A stretch of 64,000 nt of DNA from Blastocatellia bacterium (lineage in GTDB: Bacteria > Acidobacteriota > Blastocatellia > UBA7656), in NCBI GenBank assembly GCA_035275065.1, contig DATENM010000097.1, positions 109,817 through 173,816 on the forward strand, written 5' to 3'. The translations under genes and the position numbers were made by a program. The notes beneath the pieces are model-generated. The model ran no database searches. It was not told the DNA's origin and saw only the letters and a list, made by a program, of their open reading frames with translations. This document shows positions 1 through 8,565 of the stretch, piece after piece (within the stretch, counting starts at the first letter, position 1; each line of letters begins with the position of its first letter).

Positions 1-2
1 AT

Positions 3-986
3 CAGGATCACACCGGCGGCATTCCGCTCTGGAAACAACCCGGCACGCAGATCATCGCGCAGCGCAATCATGTCGAGTTCGTCAATTATCAAAAGCGGCT
101 GGAGCGCTTCTTTGCCCTGCGCAACTCGGCGCAGTTCGGCTTTCCCGAACCGCAGGTCGGAGCCTGGCCCGGCAACTACGCCGCGAAGATCGAGCCGACG
201 ATTCTCTTTGATGATAAGTACGAGTTCACGCTCGGCGGTTTGACTTTTGTAATTTTGCACACGCCCGGCGAAACGCCCGATCACCTGAGCGTCTGGGTGC
301 CGCAGCTTAAAGCCGCCTTCACCGGCGATAATTATTACGCCTCGTTCCCCAACATCTATACGCTGCGCGGCACGCCGCCGCGCCTGGCGCTCGATTATGT
401 CAACTCACTCGACCGCGTGCTGGCGCTCAAGCCCGACCTTGTCTTGCCGAGTCACGGCCCGCCCATCGTCGGCGGCCAGGAAGTCGCCCGCAGGCTCAAA
501 CAGATGCGCGACGCGATTCTCTACGTTCACGACGAAACGGTTAAGGGGATGAACGCCGGCAAAGACGTCTTCACGCTGATGCGCGAAATCAAGCTGCCGC
601 CGGAACTGGCGCTTGGCGAAAGCTATGGCAAGGTGAGCTGGTCTGTGCGCGGCATCTATGAAGGCTATGCCGGCTGGTTCGACCTGAACACGGCGACGAT
701 GTACGAGCAGCCCGCGTCGGCGGTTTATGCAGACGTTGTGCGGCTGGCCGGCGGCACGGATGCGATTGTAAAGCTGGCTACAGAACGCTTGCAGGCGGGG
801 CAGACAGTTGAGGCGCTGCGGCTCACCGACTTTGCGCTGGCGGCGGACGGCGCGCAGCCGCAGGCGCTTGCCATGCGGCTCAAGGCGTTAGAGGCGTTGC
901 GCGACCGTTGCCGCAACACCAACGAGCGCGGCTGGCTCGATTACGCCATCCGCACGACCCGCGCCAAGATGGCCGAGAAGCATTAA
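3..986 (+). CDS. Alkyl sulfatase-like metallo-beta-lactamase protein, C-terminal part (5' end outside window)
   Basis: The frame is open from the first bases to a TAA at 984-986, so the gene begins upstream. The visible part starts inside the metal-binding signature (QDHTGG, the end of an HxHxDH motif). It continues with further likely metal ligands in HTPGETPDH and PSHGPP, and with the TGDNYYASFPN and TLRG stretches typical of BDS1-like alkyl/aryl sulfatases. The C-terminal third, helical and alanine/leucine-rich, fits the dimerisation domain of that family. Members hydrolyse primary or secondary alkyl sulfates using two zinc ions. The substrate here cannot be told. Localisation is unknown because the N-terminus is missing. 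Confidence 0.8.
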   Translation, partial: QDHTGGIPLWKQPGTQIIAQRNHVEFVNYQKRLERFFALRNSAQFGFPEPQVGAWPGNYAAKIEPTILFDDKYEFTLGGLTFVILHTPGETPDHLSVWVPQLKAAFTGDNYYASFPNIYTLRGTPPRLALDYVNSLDRVLALKPDLVLPSHGPPIVGGQEVARRLKQMRDAILYVHDETVKGMNAGKDVFTLMREIKLPPELALGESYGKVSWSVRGIYEGYAGWFDLNTATMYEQPASAVYADVVRLAGGTDAIVKLATERLQAGQTVEALRLTDFALAADGAQPQALAMRLKALEALRDRCRNTNERGWLDYAIRTTRAKMAEKH

Positions 987-1132
987 GCCGCCGCCGCGAT
1001 TGACTGCGGGCGCGCGGTTCAACTAATCTTCAACACGTCGCACGGCTCTCACGGTCGCCATCATTTCAAGATTCGGTAATTGCCGGGACGCTGACTCACG
1101 CGCTTCGCTTCAGCCTCCGAAGAGGTGCCAAC

Positions 1133-2437
1133 ATGAAAAAGTCCATTCTTCTCGCCGCCATCGGTCTCTTCGGCGCAATGCTCTTTGCGACGGCGTCAAC
1201 CAGCGTCGGCGGCAATAAGCGCGCCATCGTCTTCACCAAAGACATCGCGCCCATCCTGCAAAAGCATTGTGAAGAGTGTCACCGGCAGGGCGGCGTCGCG
1301 CCGATGTCGCTGGTAACCTATGAAGAGGCGCGGCCCTGGGCGCGCGCCATCAAAGAGCGCGTCAGCCGGCGCGAGATGCCGCCTTTTCATGCGACCGGCG
1401 CGCTGGGCCGCTATGTCGGCGACCCGCGATTGAGCGATGAAGAGATCAGCGCAATCAGCAACTGGGTGGACAATGGTTCGCCCCGCGGCAGCGACAAAGA
1501 CGCGCCCACGCCGCGCCAGTGGAAGAACGACTGGACGCTCGGCACGCCCGACATCATCGTCAAAGCCCGCCATCCTTATACCGTGAAAGCCGGCGACAAA
1601 GATCAATACGTCTTCTTCATGTTCGACTACGTTTTCCCCGAAGACACCTGGATCAGCTCGATTGAAACGCGGCCCGGCAACCCGCGCGCTGTGCATCATG
1701 CGAACACACATCTGGTGCCGCCGGCGATCAAGGTCCCCGAAGAAGGCTACATCGCCGGCGACTTTGACCCGACGGCGCGCGGCACCATCATGGTGGCGGG
1801 CTGGGCGCCGGGCGTGACGCCGGTAATGTTGCCCGAAGGCACGGCGGTGCGCATCCCGAAGGGGCTGCGGCTCGGCTTACAGGTTCACTACGCGCCGACG
1901 ACGAAAGAGACGACTGACCAGTCAGAAGTCGGCATCTATCTGGCGAACGGCCTGGTCAAGAAAAATCTGCGCGTCCTGTTCGGCGACCGCAAAGACATCG
2001 AGATCACGCCGGGCGGCGCCGACCAGTCGTTTGTGGCAAAGAATACATTTCAGACCGATGCGGTGATTCGCTTCATGCACGTTCACATGCACCTGCGCGG
2101 CAAGGCGATGGTCATGCGGCTGACTTACCCGGATGGCCGCAAAGAGGATGTGCTGGAAGTGCCGAACTATAATTTCAACTGGCAGCGCGTCTACATGTTG
2201 AAAGAGCCGCTACGGGTGCCGAAAGGCACGACGGTCGAATATATCGGCACCTATGACAACAGCCCTAAAAACCGGTTCAACCCCGACCCGGCAAAGACTG
2301 TGTATTGGGGCGAGAAGACGACCGACGAGATGATGCAGGGCCGCATCTTTTACGAGGCGGCGGATGAGAATCTGAATCTCTGGGTGAAGAAAGGCCGCGC
2401 CGTCAGCGCACCCGAAGCGGCCAGCAAAGGACAGTAA
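1133..2437 (+). CDS. Exported haem c / copper monooxygenase-like (PHM-type) fusion protein
   Basis: The 434-residue product has an N-terminal signal peptide (about 1-22). A mono-haem c motif CEECH follows at 46-50, with a plausible axial Met in EMPPF (82). A C-terminal part resembles the copper type II ascorbate-dependent monooxygenase (PHM) fold. PHM-type ligands are recognisable: HH at 188-189, H252 in QVHY, HVHMH at 316-320 and the Met of DEM at 400. A complete ligand set argues that both copper sites are occupied. The attached haem could deliver electrons in place of ascorbate (inference). An AAGAGG box precedes the ATG. The gene stands alone and ends at a strong hairpin. The substrate is unknown. 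Confidence 0.78.
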   Translation: MKKSILLAAIGLFGAMLFATASTSVGGNKRAIVFTKDIAPILQKHCEECHRQGGVAPMSLVTYEEARPWARAIKERVSRREMPPFHATGALGRYVGDPRLSDEEISAISNWVDNGSPRGSDKDAPTPRQWKNDWTLGTPDIIVKARHPYTVKAGDKDQYVFFMFDYVFPEDTWISSIETRPGNPRAVHHANTHLVPPAIKVPEEGYIAGDFDPTARGTIMVAGWAPGVTPVMLPEGTAVRIPKGLRLGLQVHYAPTTKETTDQSEVGIYLANGLVKKNLRVLFGDRKDIEITPGGADQSFVAKNTFQTDAVIRFMHVHMHLRGKAMVMRLTYPDGRKEDVLEVPNYNFNWQRVYMLKEPLRVPKGTTVEYIGTYDNSPKNRFNPDPAKTVYWGEKTTDEMMQGRIFYEAADENLNLWVKKGRAVSAPEAASKGQ

Positions 2438-2462
2438 GCCGCATCGTCTTCTTGAAACGACA

Positions 2463-2500
2463 AGCGCCCGGATTCGCGTGGAGTGAATCCGGGCGCTTTG
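2463..2500. terminator. Bidirectional intrinsic terminator
   Basis: A 13-bp perfect stem (2463-2475 pairing with 2485-2497) with a 9-nt loop is followed by a T-rich tail. It lies 25 nt after the stop of the haem/copper protein and before the convergent aminopeptidase stop, so it can serve both genes. Confidence 0.75.
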
Positions 2501-2552
2501 CTGTTTATGCATCGCCAGTCATGACGCAGTCATGACGCAGGCTGAACAGGCT

Positions 2553-3980
2553 CTACTTTTGTGGCGCGGCGGTCATGGCTTTGCTGTGTGATTGTACGAT
2601 GCGCTCGATCTCGTCAGGTTCGGACGGGATGGCGCGGCTCAATTTCACCAGTCCTTTTTCCGTCACCATGTAATCGTCTTCGATGCGCACGCCGAGCTTC
2701 TCTTCGGGAATGTAGATGCCCGGCTCGATGGTGAAGACCGCGCCCACCGGCAGATTGCCGTAACCGCCAACGTCATGCACCTCCATGCCGAGCCAGTGGC
2801 CGAGGCCGTGAATGAAATAGCGTTCGAGCGTATTGCCCTGGCGGTCGCGCAGAGGGCTGGCTTTCATCGTCTCGCGCGCCACCTGATTCATTTGCGCGAT
2901 GGTTGACTGTCCCGGCTTGAAGGCGCGCTCGGCGGCGCGCTGCGCGTCCAGCACCAGTTGATAAACCTCGCGCTGCCGCGGCGTGAACTTGCCCGACGCC
3001 GGGTAAGTGCGCGTAATGTCGGCGGTGTAGTAACTGAACTCGGCGCCGATATCGACGACGACCGTGTCGCCGGCGTCAATCTTCTTGCGATCCTGGTCAT
3101 AGTGCAGCACGGTCGAATAAAAGCCTGAGCCGACAATCGAAGGGAAGCCCGGTCGCTCGGCGCCGTTGCGCGTGAACGCGGCTTCGAGCGCCGCCTGCAC
3201 TTCGTACTCGAAAGCGCCTGGGCGAATCTGCGCCGCGGCCTCGCGCTGGGCCTCACCGGTGATGTCAATCGCTTTTTGCAGCAGCGCCATCTCTGCCGCG
3301 GATTTCACCTTGCGCATCTCGGCGAGGATAGGCGCGACCTCAACCACTTGAAGGCCGAAATAGTTCTGGCGCAGAGTCGCGACGAAGCCGGTCTCGCGCT
3401 CGATGTCTGCCGTCGAGCCGCGCGGGATGATGGTGTAGAGCTTTGCCGCCGGTTTACCCGTCGCCGGTTTGAAGGCCGGCGATTTGAGCAATTCGTTAAG
3501 CAGATCATTCAGGCGGGCGCTGTCGGCGACTTCCTGAAAACCGTAAGCGGCCTGACCTTCGGCGCCCGGCCCGATCTGCGGCCCCGTCCATTTCTCTTGA
3601 AACTGGTTGCGCGCCGGAATCAGCAGCGTCTCTTTTGCCGGTCTATCGGCAATCAGCCCTTCCGGCACAAGCACCAGATAAGCCGAGGGGGTTTCGACGC
3701 CCGTGAGGTACATGAAATCGTTCTTCTGGCGGAAGCGCCCGACCTCGCCGAACTCGTCTTCGCGCGCGCCGATCATCACGACGATGCCGTCTTTGATACG
3801 CGACATCAACTGCTGACGGCGGGCGCGGTACTCTGACTTTGCAATGCCCGCAAGCAAGCTGTCATCAGCCGCTCTTGCGGGCCGCGCGGCGGGCTGCACG
3901 GTGCTGAAGATGACAAAGACCGCGAGCGCGATGAGCGCGCCGCGCGCACCTGTGCGTCGGGGGTGAATTGTGCGAGTCAT
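2553..3980 (-). CDS. Exported Xaa-Pro aminopeptidase, peptidase family M24B
   Basis: The 475-residue protein has a basic N-terminus and hydrophobic segment (signal peptide ending near ARPARA), then an AMP_N-type domain, then the creatinase/aminopeptidase P fold. The five metal ligands are visible in order: Asp in VVVDIGAEF, Asp in TADITRT, His in HGLGHWLGM, Glu in TIEPGIYI and Glu in GVRIEDDY. It should remove an N-terminal residue preceding proline, probably in the periplasm. The start at 3980 is preferred over an in-frame codon 15 residues upstream because GAGGAG sits 6 nt before it. It is transcribed alone: a small opposite-strand ORF separates it from the upstream amidohydrolase. Confidence 0.9.
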   Translation of the reverse strand: MTRTIHPRRTGARGALIALAVFVIFSTVQPAARPARAADDSLLAGIAKSEYRARRQQLMSRIKDGIVVMIGAREDEFGEVGRFRQKNDFMYLTGVETPSAYLVLVPEGLIADRPAKETLLIPARNQFQEKWTGPQIGPGAEGQAAYGFQEVADSARLNDLLNELLKSPAFKPATGKPAAKLYTIIPRGSTADIERETGFVATLRQNYFGLQVVEVAPILAEMRKVKSAAEMALLQKAIDITGEAQREAAAQIRPGAFEYEVQAALEAAFTRNGAERPGFPSIVGSGFYSTVLHYDQDRKKIDAGDTVVVDIGAEFSYYTADITRTYPASGKFTPRQREVYQLVLDAQRAAERAFKPGQSTIAQMNQVARETMKASPLRDRQGNTLERYFIHGLGHWLGMEVHDVGGYGNLPVGAVFTIEPGIYIPEEKLGVRIEDDYMVTEKGLVKLSRAIPSEPDEIERIVQSHSKAMTAAPQK

Positions 3981-4043
3981 CGGATTCTCCTCAGAGGCAA
4001 AATGATAGGCACCAACCGTAAGCATACCCGAAGCCGTGGTCGG

Positions 4044-4071
4044 TTGTCAGTGGCCATTGCCGTGCTACAAT
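4044..4071 (+). promoter_or_regulatory. Predicted sigma70-type promoter of the small ORF at 4115
   Basis: TTGTCA at 4044-4049 and TACAAT at 4066-4071 are separated by 16 bp. Transcription would start near 4078, giving a leader of about 37 nt before the GTG at 4115. Confidence 0.5.
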
Positions 4072-4114
4072 CTAGCCGTAGCGGCGCGGGAATCATCAAG
4101 AGCGAGCAATCAAC

Positions 4115-4279
4115 GTGGCAAAGAAGACGGCAAAGATTACGATTGAGATTGAAAAAGAGAAGCTCCGCCCGCGCGAGCGTGCCCCCATCCTGCCGACCAG
4201 GAAGATCGCGGACAAGCGCCGCCGCGAGCAGCGCGAAAAGCACAAGAAAGACCTGCGCCGCCTGCCCGACGAACCCTGA
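4115..4279 (+). CDS. Small basic protein of unknown function, 54 aa (GTG start)
   Basis: An open frame from GTG (4115) to TGA (4277-4279) encodes 54 residues. It begins VAKKTAKITIEIEKEK and continues into a stretch very rich in Arg, Lys and Glu (KRRREQREKHKKDLRR). There is no membrane segment and no motif I recognise. A good promoter lies 44-71 nt upstream, which supports it as a real gene although the ribosome-binding site is weak. It occupies the gap between two minus-strand genes and its 3' end stops 15 nt short of the amidohydrolase stop. The charged composition suggests a nucleic-acid- or ribosome-associated peptide, but this is a guess. Confidence 0.5.
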   Translation: MAKKTAKITIEIEKEKLRPRERAPILPTRKIADKRRREQREKHKKDLRRLPDEP

Positions 4280-4293
4280 GCCAGCGGCTTCGC

Positions 4294-5646
4294 TTACCAG
4301 ACGACCGGCTTGCCGTCCCGTTTGTAAATCACGCCACTTTTCATCACGAAGCTGACATTCTGAAGCAGCTTGATGTCCGCGGTCGGGTCGCCTTTGACGG
4401 CAACCAGGTCGGCGTAGCGCCCCGCTTGAACGCTGCCGATGCTGGCCGATTGCCCGAGCAAGTCCGCGGCGTTGCGCGTTGCCGCGAGAATCGCTTCGAC
4501 CGGCGGCATGCCGGCTTCGACCATATACTGAAACTCTCTGGCGTTCTGGCCATGCGGATAAACGCCGGCGTCTGTGCCGAAGGCAATCTTCACGCCGGCA
4601 CGATAAGCGCGGCCAAACATATTTTGCATCAGCGGTCCGGCCTTCAAGGCTTTCTCGGCGATGCGCGGCGGGAAAAAGCCCGGCTGTTTGGCGGCGCTCT
4701 CAACCGTCTTGCCGGCGATAATCGTTGGCACAAGATAAGCGCCGTGCTCTTTGAAAAGCGCAATCGCTTCGTCATCGGTGAACGTGCCGTGCTCGATGGA
4801 ATCGATGCCGGCGCGCAGAGCGGCCTTGATGCCTGCGGCACCGTGTGCGTGGGCCGCGACTTTCATGCCGAGCAGGTGTGCCGCGTCAATGATGGCTTTC
4901 ATCTCTTCGTAGGTGAGGTGCTGTTCGAGGCTGGCATCCGACAGCGACAGCACGCCGCCGGTCGCGGCAATCTTAATCAGGTCGGCGCCATACTTGGCAT
5001 TGTAGCGCACGGCGCGCACGCCGTCTTCGGGTGAGTTGACGACGCCGTGGCGATAATCAGGCTCCGGCAACAAGTCTTCGCGGATGCCGCCGGTGGGGTC
5101 AACGTGGCCGCCGGTGATGCCGAGCGCCTGTGTGGCAACGAACATGCGCGGGCCGCTGACGGTGCCGGCGTTGATCGCATCGCGCAGGCTGACATCAACG
5201 AAACTGTACGCGCCGACATCGCGGACGGTGGTGAAGCCGGCCATCAGCGTCGTGCGCGCATAGACCGTCGCGGTCAACGCCGTGGCCGATGGGCGGCGCA
5301 CCAGATTAGCCAGCGGCGCGCTCGTATCGCGGCCGATTTGCACCGTCAGGTGCGTGTGGCAATCGATCAAGCCCGGCATTACCGTCGCATCGCCAAGGTC
5401 AATGACTTCAGCGCCTTCGACCGTCGCCCGTCCATCGCGCACTTCGCGTATGCGGTCTTTATCGATGATGATGCTGACATTGGTGCGCACCGTGTTTGAG
5501 GTGCCATCGAGCAAGCGCCTGGCATAGACGACCTTGACATTGCCGGCTTGCGGCGTCTGTGCAGCGGCTTGCGGCAACTGGCAAACGAGAAAGACGGCGA
5601 GCAGAAGAAAAGCGGTGAGCGTCCGACGAATTGAAACGTTGTGCAT
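4294..5646 (-). CDS. Exported amidohydrolase (imidazolonepropionase/prolidase-like metal-dependent hydrolase)
   Basis: The 450-residue product has a signal peptide (cleavage near AAAQ, residue 30) and the amidohydrolase TIM-barrel ligands: HxH at 97 and 99 (DCHTHL), Lys225 as candidate carbamylated lysine (LIKIAATGG), His266/268, His286 (SIEHG) and Asp359 (FGTDAG). Members act on Xaa-Pro dipeptides or small cyclic amides; the exact substrate is unclear. A GAGGAT box precedes the ATG. The gene follows the TPP enzyme by 9 bp with the Shine-Dalgarno across the upstream stop, so the two are very probably co-transcribed and translationally coupled. Confidence 0.88.
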   Translation of the reverse strand: MHNVSIRRTLTAFLLLAVFLVCQLPQAAAQTPQAGNVKVVYARRLLDGTSNTVRTNVSIIIDKDRIREVRDGRATVEGAEVIDLGDATVMPGLIDCHTHLTVQIGRDTSAPLANLVRRPSATALTATVYARTTLMAGFTTVRDVGAYSFVDVSLRDAINAGTVSGPRMFVATQALGITGGHVDPTGGIREDLLPEPDYRHGVVNSPEDGVRAVRYNAKYGADLIKIAATGGVLSLSDASLEQHLTYEEMKAIIDAAHLLGMKVAAHAHGAAGIKAALRAGIDSIEHGTFTDDEAIALFKEHGAYLVPTIIAGKTVESAAKQPGFFPPRIAEKALKAGPLMQNMFGRAYRAGVKIAFGTDAGVYPHGQNAREFQYMVEAGMPPVEAILAATRNAADLLGQSASIGSVQAGRYADLVAVKGDPTADIKLLQNVSFVMKSGVIYKRDGKPVVW

Positions 5647-5655
5647 GATTTATCC

Positions 5656-7335
5656 TCATCTGAGCAGGCTGCGAAGGTCGCGGGCAATGGCCACGTCGAG
5701 CAACGTCGGGCGGTTTTCGGCAAACGCCCACTCTAGCGCCGGGCGCAACTCGGCGGCGCACGCCACGCGGCGCGCCGACACGCCCAGAGATTCGGCCAGC
5801 CGTGTGAAGTCTACTTCCGGCTCGGTAATGTCCATACCAATGAACTGACCGCGCCGCGCCGATTCACCTTGCAAGGCGATCAATCCACCTTTGAGAATTT
5901 GATAGCTCGAATTGTTGAAGACCACGAACGTGACGCCGAGCCCGTAACGCGCCGCCGTCCATAAGCCTTGAATGGCGTAGAGCGCCGAGCCGTCGCCGAC
6001 GGCGCAGATGACCTGCCGGTCGCGCCGCGCCAGCTTGACGCCGACCGCGAACGGCAAGCCGAATCCGAGCGAGCCGCCTTTGGCGAAGAAGTAAGCATTC
6101 GGCTCGTTGACTTCGAACAGCAATCGCAAGTAGGTCGTCGCCGTCACCGCTTCATCAACCAGGATGGCGTCGCTGGCCGCCATCTCGCGCAAGCTGCGGG
6201 CGACAAATCCCGCGGACATCGGGCCGCCTTCGCCGGTCGCAACGGCTTGCTCGGCAAAACGCGCCCGGGCTTCGCGGATCGTGCTTTCCAGTGCCGCGCG
6301 GCGTGCGGCGACCTCAGAGGCGGGCGCTCCACCGCTTGCGTTAATCGCCTCAAGCAAGGCTTCGACACAGCAACGCGGGTCGCCCTGAATGGCAATCTCG
6401 GCGGCAAAGTTCTTGCCCAGCTCGCGGTCATTCAGATCGATCTGAATCAATCGCGCGCTCGCGGGGATCATGCGGTGACCGGTGTAGACGAGCGGCGATA
6501 GATTGCTCGCGCCGACCGTCAGGATCACGTCTACGCCTTCGAGCATCGCCGCCGACTGCCTGGCGTTAGGCACGAGCGGCCCGGCGTAGAGCGGATGGCC
6601 GGTCGGAAAATCGAGCAGCGCATTCAATGGCTCGGCATAGACGCGAGCGGCGACTTGTTCGGCAAGCTGCGCCACTGCGGCCAGCGCCTGCGAGCGGGCG
6701 CAGCCGTCGCCCGTGATGATGACCGGATTCTTTGCGGCGGCCAGTATCGCAGCGGCCTCTTCAATCTTCGACGGGTCGCCGCGCAAGCGCCCGTCAACCC
6801 GAGTGCGGGCGAGCAATTCGATGTCGGCGCGCTCTTCCATCGTGTTGACCGGCAGCGACAGAAAGACCGGGCCGGTCGGTGGCGTCTCGGCCACCTTGAA
6901 GGCGCGCGCCATCGCCGCGGGAATCTCCGCGGCGTGGTGAACTTCATAGGCCCACTTCGTAAACGGGCGCGCCATGCCGACCATGTCTGCGCACAGCAAA
7001 GGCTCGTCAAGCGTCGCGCGGGTGTCTTGTTGACCAGCGGTGACGACAAGCGGGGTGCCTGCACGCTGCGCGTTGTAGAGATTGCCGAGCGCATGCGCCA
7101 GTCCGGGGTTAGTGTGCAGGTTAACGACCGCGGCGCGGCGGCTGGCGTCGGCGTAGCCGGCGGCGATGGCGAGCGCCGAATCTTCGTGCAGCGCAAGAAT
7201 GTAATCAATCTCACTGCGCGCCGCGAACAGGTCCATCAGCGGCAACTCGGTCGTGCCGGGGTTGCCGAAGACGTAGCGCACCTGTTCATGCACCATCATC
7301 TCGTACATCGCCTGCGCGCCATTCATCTCGGCCAT
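5656..7335 (-). CDS. Thiamine-diphosphate-dependent decarboxylase, benzoylformate decarboxylase-like
   Basis: The 559-residue protein belongs to the acetolactate synthase/pyruvate decarboxylase superfamily. The N-terminal pyrimidine-binding domain has VFGNPGTTELP and the Glu of ALHED; the His of VNLHT corresponds to BFD His70. The C-terminal PP domain carries GDGSALY followed by FNNSSY, the metal/TPP signature. Overall wording is closest to benzoylformate decarboxylase, but the Ser of the BFD NPGS motif is Thr here, so the 2-oxo acid used may differ. The start at 7335 is chosen because AGGAG lies 6-7 nt upstream. The protein should be cytoplasmic. It forms an operon with the downstream exported amidohydrolase. 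Confidence 0.82.
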   Translation of the reverse strand: MAEMNGAQAMYEMMVHEQVRYVFGNPGTTELPLMDLFAARSEIDYILALHEDSALAIAAGYADASRRAAVVNLHTNPGLAHALGNLYNAQRAGTPLVVTAGQQDTRATLDEPLLCADMVGMARPFTKWAYEVHHAAEIPAAMARAFKVAETPPTGPVFLSLPVNTMEERADIELLARTRVDGRLRGDPSKIEEAAAILAAAKNPVIITGDGCARSQALAAVAQLAEQVAARVYAEPLNALLDFPTGHPLYAGPLVPNARQSAAMLEGVDVILTVGASNLSPLVYTGHRMIPASARLIQIDLNDRELGKNFAAEIAIQGDPRCCVEALLEAINASGGAPASEVAARRAALESTIREARARFAEQAVATGEGGPMSAGFVARSLREMAASDAILVDEAVTATTYLRLLFEVNEPNAYFFAKGGSLGFGLPFAVGVKLARRDRQVICAVGDGSALYAIQGLWTAARYGLGVTFVVFNNSSYQILKGGLIALQGESARRGQFIGMDITEPEVDFTRLAESLGVSARRVACAAELRPALEWAFAENRPTLLDVAIARDLRSLLR

Positions 7336-7386
7336 ATCATTCTCCTGTGCAGGTGAGCAATCTTTCGCCAACCGTGAGCCGCCCGG

Positions 7387-7953
7387 TCAGCTCGACCGCC
7401 CCGATTCTTGCTTGCATAGCTCGGTGACCAGGCGTTCGAGCATATCGATCTGGCGCTGCTGCATGAGGACGAGGTCGGCCCAGTAGTGATCGCGCAGGTC
7501 GTTGAACTTTTCGTGCAACTGCATGATCTCCATCTCGGCCTTCATGTTCACTTCATAGTCGCTCTTTGATTGCAGGCGGTCTTTTTCGGCCTGGCGATTC
7601 TGGCTCATCATAATGATCGGGGCAGCGTACGCGGCCTGGAACGACAGCGCCAGGTTGAGCAGGATGAATGGGTAAGGGTCCCAGTGGTTGATGTAGGCCG
7701 TCAGGTTCAGCGCCACCCAGATGGCCAGGATGATGCTCTGCAAGATGATAAAAGGCCATGACCCCATGACGGCGGCGAAGCGGTCAGCGACGCGGTCGCC
7801 GACCGATAACTGCTCGGCGAATTCGCGCTCGACGTTGCGCACCACGCCTTTGCGGTGGATGAAGCGGCTGACGATCTCGCGCTCGTGCTCACTCAAGAGT
7901 TCCATCTCCCTGGCGAGAAATTTCTTCGCCGTCTCGTGTCTCGAAACAGTCAT
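7387..7953 (-). CDS. DUF1003 family inner-membrane protein
   Basis: The 188-residue protein has two closely spaced transmembrane helices in the middle (about residues 76-97 and 106-125). These are flanked by a charged N-terminal domain and a C-terminal amphipathic/coiled region rich in Glu, Met and Gln. The conserved DUF1003 stretch AAPIIMMSQNRQAEKDR directly follows the second helix. An ideal AGGAGG precedes the ATG. The molecular function of the family is not known. The neighbouring TPP enzyme starts 52 nt downstream in the same direction, so co-transcription is possible. Confidence 0.85.
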   Translation of the reverse strand: MTVSRHETAKKFLAREMELLSEHEREIVSRFIHRKGVVRNVEREFAEQLSVGDRVADRFAAVMGSWPFIILQSIILAIWVALNLTAYINHWDPYPFILLNLALSFQAAYAAPIIMMSQNRQAEKDRLQSKSDYEVNMKAEMEIMQLHEKFNDLRDHYWADLVLMQQRQIDMLERLVTELCKQESGRSS

Positions 7954-7992
7954 CTGTGATTCCTCCTGAGGCCGATGCGGGGAGAGGCTGCC

Positions 7993-8024
7993 GAATCCAA
8001 AATCGGTAATCCGAAATCCGAAAA
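7993..8024 (-). repeat. R1: solo arm of the GATTTTG-type heptamer family
   Basis: On the minus strand four to five degenerate 7-mers related to GATTTTG/GATTTCG run immediately after the TGA of the MaoC gene (8025-8027). No complementary arm is present before the DUF1003 start region, so this is a half-element. Compare the paired elements R5 and R11. Confidence 0.55.
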
Positions 8025-8465
8025 TCAGGCGCGGCGCTTGAGCAGCACCTTGGCCGTGTAGCTGACCACTACCTCGTCGCGCTGGTTGACGACTTCGTTG
8101 AGCATGGTGACGATGCCGCTGCGCTCGTCGCGCTCGGATTTGCCTTCGACTTTCTGGCGGACGCGCACCGTGTCGCCGATGAAGGTCGGCTTGACGAAGC
8201 GCAGGCGGTCAAGCCCATAGAAAGCAATGATCGTGTCGGCGGTCTGGCCCATGCGCACAGACAGGCCGGTGGCGATAGAAAAGATCAGCGCGCCGTGAGC
8301 GATGCGTTGTTTGAACGGGCCACGCTCGGCCAGTTCTTTGTTGGTGTGAATCTCGTTCCAGTCGCCGGTGATGCCGGCAAAGTTGACGATGTCGGTTTCG
8401 GTGATCGTGCGGCCAGCGGTCACGGCCTCTTCGCCGACCGTGAAATCCTCGAAGTATTTGCCCAT
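8025..8465 (-). CDS. MaoC-like (R)-specific enoyl-CoA hydratase
   Basis: The 146-residue hot-dog-fold protein carries the hydratase-2 signature: Asp in GITGDWNEIHTN and His of the same motif, followed by IAHGALIFSIATGL. The family hydrates trans-2-enoyl-CoA to (R)-3-hydroxyacyl-CoA; some members act on other acyl-CoA branches. The length is normal for a single-domain MaoC protein and it should be cytosolic. GAGAGGAG precedes the ATG. It is flanked on both sides by repeat elements (R1 directly at its stop, R2 just upstream of its start region), so it is probably an isolated transcription unit. Confidence 0.87.
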   Translation of the reverse strand: MGKYFEDFTVGEEAVTAGRTITETDIVNFAGITGDWNEIHTNKELAERGPFKQRIAHGALIFSIATGLSVRMGQTADTIIAFYGLDRLRFVKPTFIGDTVRVRQKVEGKSERDERSGIVTMLNEVVNQRDEVVVSYTAKVLLKRRA

Positions 8466-8480
8466 ACGGCTCCTCTCAAA

Positions 8481-8565
8481 GGTGATGAGTGATGAGTGAT
8501 GAGTAAAAACGTCGCGGCAGTACGCTTGTAGTCTTTCAGCTACTCATCACTCATTACTCATCACT
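8481..8565. repeat. R2: GATGAGT heptamer hairpin
   Basis: Arm 1 (8481-8505) holds three GATGAGT units; arm 2 (8541-8565) is its inverted copy, 23 of 25 positions complementary, with a 35-nt loop. Arm 2 contains the TAA stop (8554-8556) of the DUF2889 gene and encodes its last residues. Confidence 0.85.
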
